This document shows, piece after piece, positions 1-9,800 of a stretch of DNA of 36,551 bases (positions within the stretch are counted from its first letter, which is position 1; the number at the start of each line of letters is the position of its first letter). The notes below the pieces were generated by a model that was given only the letters and a program-made list of their open reading frames with translations, ran no database searches and was not told the origin of the DNA. Both the position numbers and the translations under genes were made by a program. Source of the DNA: a virus; IMG/VR virus record IMGVR_UViG_3300025083_000102, positions 1 through 36,551 of that record. The stretch is one strand, 5' to 3'.

Positions 1-506
1 TAGACTACAGTACTCCACCACATTGGCACACCAACTGGATTTAAGTATTGTTCATATAAATCTGGCGGGTTCCCACGCAAATCACATGCTTGATTATACA
101 TACCAACATGTATGTGTTCTTGTTCAAACAAGTAATCCAAATTATCGTTACGTACAATATAGTCAATATCCAATAGTAATGTTTTATCAAAAGGAGAGTA
201 TTCATTAACTAAATGCTTATTACTATTTTGAAAATGACTGTCAAATGTAGTCCATGGACTATCATAATGTGTTCTTACATTTTCTTCTTGTTTAACATCT
301 GTAATTACTACTTCATCAAATGCTTTTTCAACTAACGGTTTGCCTTGGCTTGATTCAAGCCAATCATAATCACCTTCTGAAGTAATCAGGCAAGTGTTGT
401 TGTTTTTCATATGCTTTTTTACATATAGTGCGGCCAGTAATGCTAACTGTACATAATCAATTTCACTATTATTATAGGCAAAAAAGCAACATCCGTTATA
501 ACTCAT
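1..506 (-). CDS. Glycosyltransferase-like protein, N-terminal part (runs off the window)
   Basis: This reading frame is open from the ATG at 506 to the window edge (about 168 codons), so the 3' end is missing. The N-terminus has a short strand (CCFFAYNN) and a helix rich in Leu/Ala. Residues 113-115 form a D-I-D motif inside the hydrophobic strand LLLDIDYIV, as in the metal-binding DxD of GT-A fold glycosyltransferases. The later segment HVGMYNQACDLRG and the MWWSTVV end fit a sugar-nucleotide binding fold, but no family is certain. The ATG directly follows the stop of the upstream gene with no gap, so the two are probably translated together. A role in modifying host surface sugars, phage DNA or virion proteins is inference only. 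It could also be another Rossmann-like protein with a chance DxD. Confidence 0.6.
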   Translation of the reverse strand, partial: MSYNGCCFFAYNNSEIDYVQLALLAALYVKKHMKNNNTCLITSEGDYDWLESSQGKPLVEKAFDEVVITDVKQEENVRTHYDSPWTTFDSHFQNSNKHLVNEYSPFDKTLLLDIDYIVRNDNLDYLFEQEHIHVGMYNQACDLRGNPPDLYEQYLNPVGVPMWWSTVV

Positions 507-854
507 TTACCAGTCCATTACCTTTTTAATATTTCTTGCTTTTGATAGTTTGTTTGTTTCCATCAAAAACTCATTCATTGCCTCATTATATTTTTCAATA
601 ATCATTAACTTGAATTCATGTAAGTCATCAATTTGGATTGGTGTATTACGACTGTCTTGTATTACTGCGTTTTCAAATTCATTGTCTAGTAGACTTTGAA
701 TAAAACTAATCAACAGTTGATCAGCTCGCCATGTACCTTTTTGATACATAAATGTCTGCTGTGTTTCCATTCTAATTTTGAGGTTTTTCTTTTGATTTTC
801 TATTGTCATTCGATAATTAGAAAATTCCAATGCTTTTTCTAAGCGGTCATCCAT
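507..854 (-). CDS. Small hypothetical protein, helical
   Basis: A 115-residue protein that I do not recognise as a named family. It is rich in Glu, Lys, Asn and Met and looks almost wholly helical, with heptad-like stretches at both ends (residues 1-35 and 85-110), so a small coiled-coil or oligomeric protein is likely. It has no signal peptide or membrane segment. The ATG at 854 has a good ribosome binding site (GGAGGT about 10 nt upstream). It is the first gene after a sigma70-like promoter and is followed without a gap by the glycosyltransferase-like gene, which suggests a two-gene transcription unit separate from the baseplate cluster. Confidence 0.7.
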   Translation of the reverse strand: MDDRLEKALEFSNYRMTIENQKKNLKIRMETQQTFMYQKGTWRADQLLISFIQSLLDNEFENAVIQDSRNTPIQIDDLHEFKLMIIEKYNEAMNEFLMETNKLSKARNIKKVMDW

Positions 855-890
855 AGTGCTTCTACCTCCGTATACGGTTATTTAACTACT

Positions 891-919
891 ACTATAACTT
901 ATTTATGATTGTTTGTCAA
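891..919 (-). promoter_or_regulatory. Sigma70-type promoter for the 854-507-1 unit
   Basis: Read on the minus strand, the 70-bp gap holds a perfect -35 box TTGACA (914-919), a 17-bp spacer and the -10 box TATAGT (891-896), about 40 bp before the ATG at 854. An overlapping CATAAATA (900-907) resembles the phage late promoter, so the unit may also be read late. The layout matches the promoter in front of gp55 exactly in box sequences and spacing. Confidence 0.75.
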
Positions 920-924
920 GTGGT

Positions 925-2145
925 TTAGCTGTCATTAGCTGAATTAAAGTTTTCAATGACACTAACTGTTGGTCCAGTTACACTGTAAGTAACTGAATTT
1001 TTTGAAATATTATTAGGCTGTAATGTTTTAGCATAAAATGTAGTAGAACCAGTAATAGGACTTGCATGAGTTGATCCATCATCCATTACTACTTTAATCT
1101 GTACCTGGTGTGTTGATCCCACTTCAACATATTTGGCATGAAAAACTGCACGAAGGTTTGCATACCCACCGCCGTAACCACCACCGCCGTAACCACCACC
1201 AGGACTAGCACTACTAAAAATTGTTTGCCAATCGGTAGTTAAGTGATAAAATCCTTTACCGTTACTAATTCCGCCACTACCACTTTGTAATGTGCCTTCA
1301 TGGTTCATACGAACTGTGCCTAGCCCAGTACATATTGAATTCCAACTTGCATAACCAGCATTTGCGGCATTACCTGTCATATCTAAACTGAATCGTATCT
1401 CGCCACCACTATTAAAAAAGTATCGTGCTTGACTGTAATCAGTAAAGGTATAAGCAAATATACCTTCTAAACGTGAATCCCATGCCGCAGTACGTACAAA
1501 ATTCCCTGCATTTGTTTCACTTGCAGCACTTGCGCCCACAGTTAAATGTACATCGTTCATTAATACATTTGTTTGATATACGTTTTCAATATAATTACCA
1601 TCATTAGAAGTGATATCAGTACCAACTGAAACATTTGTAAGTTGTGTACTGTCGCCGACATGAGTCAATATGGCATTGGATCTATCAATTAAACTATTAG
1701 TATGTACACTCTCAACTTTGTCAGTAGGTGATAAATTATTTACAACTGCGCTATTACCATAACCAAATCTATGTGTATATCGATTAAATACAACCACACG
1801 TGTCGCCGCCGGAATGGCTGTAGTAAATGTAATAGTATTAGCATTATAGTCTATACTATAGCCACTGCCAACTTTTGTTTCCTGTCCAACTACTACAATA
1901 ACAAAGTCTGTTGATAATACATCGGTAGTCAGTGAAAAGGGACCAACACCCGGACTTGTTGATGGATAGTCTGTTTCATGTATTGAAAATATTGCATTAC
2001 ATTCTGCTGCATTATTAATATTACTGCCACTAAAGGTTGCGTCATACTCTCGCCCAGTATAGACATCAGCAAAGCACTTATTGCATAAATCTGCAAGTGC
2101 ATTGTAATGTGATGCTTCAATTACCTGACCGACGATGACTGCCAC
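925..2145 (-). CDS. Virion structural protein with glycine-rich loop, fibre or adhesin-like
   Basis: A 406-residue protein, last in the baseplate cluster. The first ~120 residues (MAVIVGQVIEASHYNAL onward) look like a structural attachment domain seen in tail-distal proteins of marine T4-like phages. The rest is beta-rich and Thr/Ser/Asn/Gly-rich. Near residues 315-330 there is a Gly/Tyr tract (GGGYGGGGYGGGY). Gly-rich loops are known in the gp38-type adhesins of T-even phages, so receptor contact is a fair guess. The start is GTG at 2145, supported by a TAGGAGT ribosome binding site about 9 nt upstream. The stop of the upstream gene (2146) abuts it directly. The exact T4 counterpart cannot be told; gp9-gp12 position analogues are possible. 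Confidence 0.6.
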   Translation of the reverse strand: MAVIVGQVIEASHYNALADLCNKCFADVYTGREYDATFSGSNINNAAECNAIFSIHETDYPSTSPGVGPFSLTTDVLSTDFVIVVVGQETKVGSGYSIDYNANTITFTTAIPAATRVVVFNRYTHRFGYGNSAVVNNLSPTDKVESVHTNSLIDRSNAILTHVGDSTQLTNVSVGTDITSNDGNYIENVYQTNVLMNDVHLTVGASAASETNAGNFVRTAAWDSRLEGIFAYTFTDYSQARYFFNSGGEIRFSLDMTGNAANAGYASWNSICTGLGTVRMNHEGTLQSGSGGISNGKGFYHLTTDWQTIFSSASPGGGYGGGGYGGGYANLRAVFHAKYVEVGSTHQVQIKVVMDDGSTHASPITGSTTFYAKTLQPNNISKNSVTYSVTGPTVSVIENFNSANDS

Positions 2146-3210
2146 TTACTTGACTCCTACTACAATTTCAATTAACCCTGGCTCTTGATTTATTTTAGTG
2201 TCAAGAGCTCTACCAATTACATGCTGGTATGTACAATCTTCGCCATCACTAACTGCTCTGGCATGACCTGGGGTACTTGAAGTGACTAGTCTGTCTCCTT
2301 TGTTGGTTATTCCTATTACTTTACATGGCACTCGACCTGCAAGTGCAATGTACGGATGTGTATCATCTGTTCCTGCATTTGAATTTAGCATAAGGCCTGG
2401 ATTAGTTGATACCACTCCAAATACTGCGCTTGAGCATTCAGTAGTACTAGCAGTTACTTCTTTTTCGCCACCCAAATCAACAACTGTACCGTATGCAATT
2501 GGTTGATCTGCTTCATATCTTTCTGCAAGGTCAGCATACTGTGCTGACGTAGCAGTACCATTAAATAGGTAATCTGTACCGTTGTTTAAGTTAATACCTT
2601 GCTTTATTGTTGGAAACTGTGTATTAAGTAATGTAGTTCCATTTTCCAAGTATTCAGCTGTTGCACCGGCTGTGTTTGGTGCCCAATCTGCAGCATCACT
2701 ACTAGTAATGGAAACAATTTCACCGTTAACAAGCATTTCTAATGTACTGTGACTTGCATTTACTGTATCAATTCTAGTACGTGCAATAAATTGGGTTGTG
2801 CCTAGTGGACTACTAACTGTTTGCCATGCACCGTTATAGTACATGTGAAGCTGACCATTATCACTGTCTAACCACATATGACCATCTGTTTCGCCAACAC
2901 CGTTTGGTGCTGCACTTTGTACTGTCATACTGCCGACACCTTTCCAGTTGCCGCTGTTTCCTTGTGTATCGTCAAAATACTTCATACAATTATTTGTACT
3001 ATCATACCAAAGCTGGCCCTCACTTGGGCGGCTTGGTGCTGTTCCCCCAGCAAAGTTTTCTAGCAGATGTAAAAAGTCTTCTGCTACTACTTCACCGTAA
3101 CGGCTATAATTTTTACCAATTAACTTAATGTCAGTTGTTGTATCTATAGTTCCGTCATTGACAAGGATTGCTGTTTTTGTTCCGTCTGTATAATCTACTG
3201 TATATGCCAT
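2146..3210 (-). CDS. Tail fibre-like structural protein with possible G2-type autoproteolysis domain
   Basis: A 354-residue protein. Residues ~60-130 contain two short repeats ending in LWYDS and MWLDS, each followed by a W-G/A-x-V-like segment. These are common in phage fibre proteins (pattern G-x-LWxD...). The C-terminal ~130 residues start at the ADLAERYEAD segment and go through YGTVVDLGG, FGVVSTNPG, YIALAGRVPCKV, KGDRLVTS. That order resembles the intramolecular-cleavage domains (peptidase G2/IMC type) that end some phage fibres. This is recognition by eye, not a match. It lies 3 bp after the upstream gene stop and abuts the GTG of the next gene, so the three distal genes form one translation unit. 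Likely part of the baseplate periphery or fibres. Confidence 0.6.
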   Translation of the reverse strand: MAYTVDYTDGTKTAILVNDGTIDTTTDIKLIGKNYSRYGEVVAEDFLHLLENFAGGTAPSRPSEGQLWYDSTNNCMKYFDDTQGNSGNWKGVGSMTVQSAAPNGVGETDGHMWLDSDNGQLHMYYNGAWQTVSSPLGTTQFIARTRIDTVNASHSTLEMLVNGEIVSITSSDAADWAPNTAGATAEYLENGTTLLNTQFPTIKQGINLNNGTDYLFNGTATSAQYADLAERYEADQPIAYGTVVDLGGEKEVTASTTECSSAVFGVVSTNPGLMLNSNAGTDDTHPYIALAGRVPCKVIGITNKGDRLVTSSTPGHARAVSDGEDCTYQHVIGRALDTKINQEPGLIEIVVGVK

Positions 3211-3213
3211 GTC

Positions 3214-3819
3214 TTATGATCCTGCTGTAATTCTAATTGTATATATGATCTGAATTTTACGGTTTTCACTCTTCTGTACAGGATGGAAAATAACATGAGT
3301 TAAATATACACCTCCTGGAGTTTTTAAACCTAGTTCATCAAAAATATAATTTCCGGTTAGGTTAGCAGCATTATCTAATGCGTCCTGACCGCTTGGCTCG
3401 TTGTAGCCAAGTGTACATGTGATAACAATATCACTGTATGTGTTACCGCCAGTGTGTACTACAACCATATTATTATCAGGGTCAGCACTTGCTGTGTTTG
3501 CAACGCCTTTACTGTATGTTTCGTTGTACAACTGTCCAGTAGCACTATTTGTATTTGTTGCTTGGTATGTTACTACACCAGTAGCATCAACACTAACACC
3601 ACCATTACCAAAGCCCATGTTTAAAACATGGTATGCGTTTCCTGTTGTACCGTCACCATCTGTTAAATTAGATAGCAAATGTGCAATAGCAACACTCATA
3701 TTTTCATAGTTAATTGCATTACGTTTGTTTACAAATACCTCACCAGATTCTGGATCTAGAATTTTGATATGGCCCATAACGCCTAACCCTGTTTTTTCAA
3801 TTTCTTGTAACTGATGCAT
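3214..3819 (-). CDS. Virion structural protein downstream of the giant protein
   Basis: A 201-residue protein whose N-terminal region (residues ~15-50, GHIKILDPESGEVFVNKRNAI) resembles conserved structural proteins of marine T4-like phages. The rest is beta-rich with a Gly/Asn/Thr-rich middle (residues 60-135) and an ordered C-terminus (VIFHPVQKSENRKIQIIYTIRI). It starts at ATG 3819 with AGGAAAT upstream and has its own late-type promoter 23 bp before the start. It is probably a baseplate-peripheral protein in the position of T4 genes 8-11, but no specific assignment is possible by eye. There are no membrane segments and no cysteine pairs of note. Confidence 0.6.
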   Translation of the reverse strand: MHQLQEIEKTGLGVMGHIKILDPESGEVFVNKRNAINYENMSVAIAHLLSNLTDGDGTTGNAYHVLNMGFGNGGVSVDATGVVTYQATNTNSATGQLYNETYSKGVANTASADPDNNMVVVHTGGNTYSDIVITCTLGYNEPSGQDALDNAANLTGNYIFDELGLKTPGGVYLTHVIFHPVQKSENRKIQIIYTIRITAGS

Positions 3820-3841
3820 GTTCTTAATTTCCTATTATACT

Positions 3842-3849
3842 TATTTATA
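3842..3849 (-). promoter_or_regulatory. T4-type late promoter TATAAATA
   Basis: An exact TATAAATA on the minus strand lies 23 bp before the ATG at 3819, within a 50-bp gap. It matches the -10-only late promoter recognised by gp55 in T4. It would drive the three distal genes 3819-925. Confidence 0.7.
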
Positions 3850-3869
3850 CGTTTTATAATCTTAGTATT

Positions 3870-6800
3870 TTATCCGTTATCATATACAAACTTGGCTTCA
3901 CTACTAACACTAGATGCATCGGTTATGCTTTTTCCAAAGTCATTAAATGCTGGTCGTAGTTGCTGTCCGTAATCCTCAAGTTCATTCAGTGTTGGTATAC
4001 GTACCGGAGGCCCTGCTTCGTACACAGTGTCCCCATTACTATGTGCTGTAATGCTTGTACCGCCTGTACCTCTAGTACAATTTATTAGCGTGTCGTTTTC
4101 AATATGCGTATATGTAATACGCTCATTACCAATCCATACCGCACCCAATTGATCTGGTGTTGCAGTGTACAATGTTTTATTGTACAATACTGATCCGCTT
4201 GTTACTGGGATCGATGTTGATGTAGCTGTGATATCACTACTTAAAGTAGTATTAGTATTGATTACCACTGCTTCAGTGTCACGGTTGCTATCAACAAACA
4301 TTCTAAATCGTTTACTATTTGCATCTTCGGTACTACCGCTGGTGTTTGTTGTAACACGTAGTTCTAATGCTTCATCAAAATATGCTGGATATAGTTCAGT
4401 TCCGTGTCCTGCATACTGTGGGTGTAAGAACCCTTGAGTTGCATATATGTCAGTAAACTCACTGTCACTGCCGTCAATACTAATATTGCTGGCATCTACT
4501 GTTAGTGTAGTACTACTTATGTCTGCTCCACTTGCTAATTCTTGTGTTGTAAACAAGCTAGCATCAGTATTTGTACCAATTGCCCAGTTTGCTCCGCCTT
4601 CCAGTAACACCCCATCGAATCCAGTATTTGTATGTGCATTAAGTTTTTCTGTAATTACCATACCTCGAGTATGCTCAGTTGCAGTAATTTTAACATTGTC
4701 AATATGATCACGTTGAGTATATAAATTACGCATCTTGGTGTGGAATGGCTTGACATCGTTTATGTAATCAATTACATCATCAATTCTATCAAGCTCAAAC
4801 AATTTGGTATTCTTGGTTAGGCTGTGCTTAATCACTGCTTTAATATACGTTGATTTGAACGCCCAGTCAACATTATTCTGCTCACTGTTGATATAATTTA
4901 ACATTGTAAACCACATATCAGCATATAATGGCTGATACTGTCCTACAAAAATATCAAATCTTAGTGTATCAAGTATTTCTCCCAACATTGAACCAGGATC
5001 ATGATCCCATAGTGTAAAGTCCCATGTACCTGTATCCCAACCAAAATCTTCTTTGTTATAATCCCAAAGTAGATCTCTAAACTGAATAGTTGCTTTTTCT
5101 TTAAATTGTAGTTCCCAAGTTGATCCATTAAAACGATATACTTGTTCTCGTCTTACCTTTTCATTGGGGCGGCTTTGTAATACTCGTGCTGTTTCTCCTG
5201 CAACACCAGGCACCAGTGCAAGTTCACTACGTAATAACACAGTTCTATCAGTGTCTTGTCCTATAATAAATCCGTCCACCATCCAGTCAACATATACCCA
5301 ATAGTCATTGATTTTATAATTATGCTGTCCAACAGTGATTATTGAATTTAATACTTTATCCCAATCCTTAACAGTATCAATTAGATTAATTTTAATCAAC
5401 TGTCTGTTTAATTTATCAACTAATACTCGTCTAGCCTCAGGCAAATATTTGACCCAACTCTGTCTTGGACGAATCATATTACCATATTGTGCCAGTGGGT
5501 GTAAATTAAAATCTGGCACTGGATTAGGTTGTGGAAACTCAACTGTCAGTTGATTTACGTCAATTGCAGTTGTGTCCGGTTTAACAATACTATTGAAGAT
5601 CTGGCTCCAAGTATTACCATTATCAGTGATAGGATCATTGTTAGTATTGCTTGTTGAAGCTCGATAAAAGTTTCCATCTGATGACTGAACTAGTTCGCCC
5701 TGTGTGTATGTAATCGCATTATTCCATACCACATATGTTTCTGTTACTGTGTTCTTGTCAAAACTAGCAATACTATCACGCAATCCCATGTGTAACCATT
5801 GTGGAATTACTGTAGCTGGATCATTTTCTGCCAGTAATACATATTCACGATGTAAGTCAATATCTGAATTAGTAAAGTTTAACTGTAGTGCAGCCTCACC
5901 GTTATTGATAAATGTTTCTAGATTACTTACTAAAATACTATTTTGCTGACTTGGATTGGTACTACTACCAACTGAAGCCACCCAGTTGTAACCAAATGCG
6001 CCTGGATCTTGTAGTATGTTAGTTAATTGTGTTGTTGTAAACTGACGATTTTCTCCAGTCTTTGTTGTTTTGTTCTTAACCCAGAAATAATAAAAAGTTT
6101 CTTCCTGTTCACTAGAGACATTATACTCAGTAAGTTCTGTCCAATAATAAACTGCTTCACCATACTCACCATCACGTGTATATGGAACACCACTGAGTTG
6201 TATGCCGTCAACAATTGTTCCAGCACGTACTTCATTTTCATACTCATCTGGTGCTACTGTACTTTTTGTCCATTCGTATATATCAATACTACTTGTTGGG
6301 AAAAGTGTTGCCCACCAACTTTGTTTATATACAAGGTCACCTTGTTCATAATCATAATATACTGCTCTACTTAAATCCCACCATGTTTCACCAACATGTT
6401 GTTCATCCCAATAATTAGTATCTGTAATACTATAAGAAGCATCAGTAGTGTTGGTATAGTTTGCTGAATCAAAATTTATTTTGTATGTCAATTCAGTATC
6501 AACAACACCTGGAATAATACCAGCTAACGGGTGAAATACTTCAAATGTGTGAACTGTACTTTGTTTATTTGTATCATAAAGTATAGCATTTTTAATTTTT
6601 GTATTGTCTGTACGCTTTGCTTGGTCTCGTAACTTCTCAAATTCAATACCATTAGTGCCTTGTACTGCTTGATATACTGCACCTAGTTCAGTACTAATAC
6701 CGCCTTCAATAACATTATCAACATACGCCAGCATGCCTACACGCCAACCTTTGTTGTTATTGTAATACTTGACATTTGTTAATGTATTTGTTAACTCTAT

Positions 6801-9800
6801 GTTAGTATTAAACTTAGTAGGACGCAATGCTAATAATTTACCGCCTGTGCCTTGTGTTTCAATATACTTGTCAATATAAAAGTAAGTTGGAGCATCTACA
6901 CGTGTAACTTGATGTATTCCGTCAACACTTGGAGTACATGTACTATTCATTATAACTACATAATCTCCAGTTGACAGATTGTGGTTGACAGACAGTTTAA
7001 TTAGTGCGTCATCACCAGTTTCGTTACCAGCACAAATCTCATCAATTTCAAAATCATAATCAAATGTTTGATATACATTATATCCAACAGACCTACTATA
7101 ATCAGTAGTTGTAATTCCGATATTATCTAATACCCATGTGCTTAGTTTTGCATTGGCTGGGTCTTCAATTTGATTCCAATCGCTAGTATTAAAGGTGTTT
7201 GTAACTGTAGTTGATGCTGTTGTTGTACCAGCTGATAGTCCAATACTGGCATTTGCTGTGCCAGATCCTATAACAAGTGTATCATTTGTACTAGTTAAAA
7301 CTAGGTTGTTATTAATATTGGATGCTGTAATTCCACTGATCGCTGTACTATTAATTTGATCAACAATATCATAAATTTGTGAATCTGTAGGTGATGTAGT
7401 AACAGAGCTGGTTGCATTTGTAGTACCAATATTGATACCAACATTGGTATTTGCTGTTCCTGCACCAATAACAATACTTTGATTTACACTTTGAATACGT
7501 AGCTGTGTACCATTTGCTGATGCACTTATACCAGTTAATGAAGCTTCATTAATTTCTTGTACAATTTCACTAAGAGTGAGTGTGCCGCCACTTACTACTG
7601 TACTTGTTTGTGAATTATATACCTGACTATTCGTACTAAATCCTACTTCAGTATTACTACCAGCACTACCAATTGTTAAACTTGAATCACCAGCACTTGC
7701 TACTTTTGTAATTACCAATTGGTTACTGCTGTTCTTACTTGGTGTAATAGTAGAATTGCCAGCACTTGTTAGCGAACTTTGAATTTCAGTAATTATTTCA
7801 TCAATATCAAAGATACGTGGTACTGTGGTGTTTACAGTTGCAACTGTTGAGCCAGTTAATATATTACCCCCAATTTTTACAAATGTTGCAAAGTCGTCTA
7901 TGTATGTACCACTTGCTATAGCATTTACTGAGGTTGTTGTATCTCCAGTGGTTGGCAAGCTACTAGTTGTATAACTTTGGTTTGTACAAGCATTGATAAT
8001 ATCAACATCATTCTGTAGTAAGTTTGTCATTTCTGTACTGTATCCAGCATTTGCACTGGAAATTTCAGTAGATAAGAATGGTATATTTAATCCACTGTTA
8101 ACATATGTACCTGTGTAATAGTTTCCAATCCAGGTAGTCCATGCACTAGTGCCTTCAATCGCAGTATAAGCAACACGTAGATCTTCCAGTGCATTAATTC
8201 TAGCAACTGCTACAGTATTCTCACTTGCGTTTGTTATAAATGCTGGTGAAAATCCTTGTTCTAATGCACTTAGCGCACTAATGTTAGTTGTAATACTAGT
8301 ATTTTGTACTAAATCAACAAACACACCATCTATCAGTAAGCCTTCACCAACATTACCAGTAACTGTAGGATTACCTACTGTACCAGTTACTACAATTGGT
8401 GCATAGTTTATTGTAGACACAGTTTTATCTAAAACTACTGTTGATCCGTCAATAATAAGTGTACTATTGTTGGGTGCTGTTGGATTATTAATTGTGCCAT
8501 CAATGTTAATAGTATCGTAGGTAGTAGTGGTACTTGTTTTACTAAACGTAATTGTTGTACCATCAATTATTAATGTTTCTCCACTCGGCACACTTGGATA
8601 TAATACTGTGGCACGTGCAGTAATATTATTGCTTATGCTACTCAGTCCAGTGGTTGCGATGCTTAACTGATATACCTTGCCTGCTTTACGTACTATATCG
8701 CCAGTTTTGTAAGCAACTACTGAACTCCAATTTGGTAGTCTAGCGTAGTCAGCCAAGATACTATACGCACTACTAATATCGTCAATACTTTTTAATTTAT
8801 GTTCAGCTTCACTAGCTAATGGTAACCCTGCTAATGGTAAATGCGATGCAAATTTTTTGTTTGCACTAATGCTACTACTATTTTGATATTCCGGTGGTAA
8901 TACTTCAAACGGTGTAGTTAAATCGCCAGTAATAAGACCAGTGCTACCACTGTGATAATCAATTATAAGATCTCCAGCATCATCACTAACATAGTTTTCA
9001 TTGAATCGAATTGCCTGTGGATTAGTTTTGATTAAATCACTATCAAGTTGTATTTCAATTGGATTACGTTTCTGTGTATCACCATAATCTCCCAAACGTA
9101 CCATCCACTCTTCATATATGTCATGACTCTGGTTAGTTCCAAATAAATTTTGGTTACGCATAAATGCATCAACTGCGATAGTTGTGCCTTTCATTTTACG
9201 TAAGCCTTTGCTAAAGTTGTATCCAGCATTATCTTCAATAAATGTATTACTGAGGTAACTGCCTTCAATATAACCAGTGTTAAACCTCGCTGTTTGTCTA
9301 GTAGATAGGTTGAGTGTTTTACTATCACTATTAATATTATCACGTTCAACTTCACGTATACTTGTTTCCAAGTTACTTATAATACCATCTGTTTTAACCA
9401 GATATCCTGGAGCTTCAATACGTCCATTCCAGTTACGTGTGCGTTCGCCTTCCAATTTAACTCGTGTATGTGAAATACCAGTAACTGGATCATGTGTAAT
9501 GTCATTAAACTGACTGAGATTGTTTAGTGTAATAATATGTTCATATTCAACAATATTAACACTAAGTCCAAATATTTCCTTTTTAGTATCTTTAAGACTA
9601 AATTCAGTTGTAGTATCATTTCGTAATACTAACATTTGGCTTGGTTTAATTTGTTTGTTGTCACTGTTAATAATATTAGCAGTTCCGTCATAATTATATC
9701 CGATGTAATCTACATAACCCACTGGTCCTTGTGTAAATTCCAGTGTGTTTAATACACCGTTAACATACAGTGGTGCTGGAGATTCAGTTAAACTCCATTC

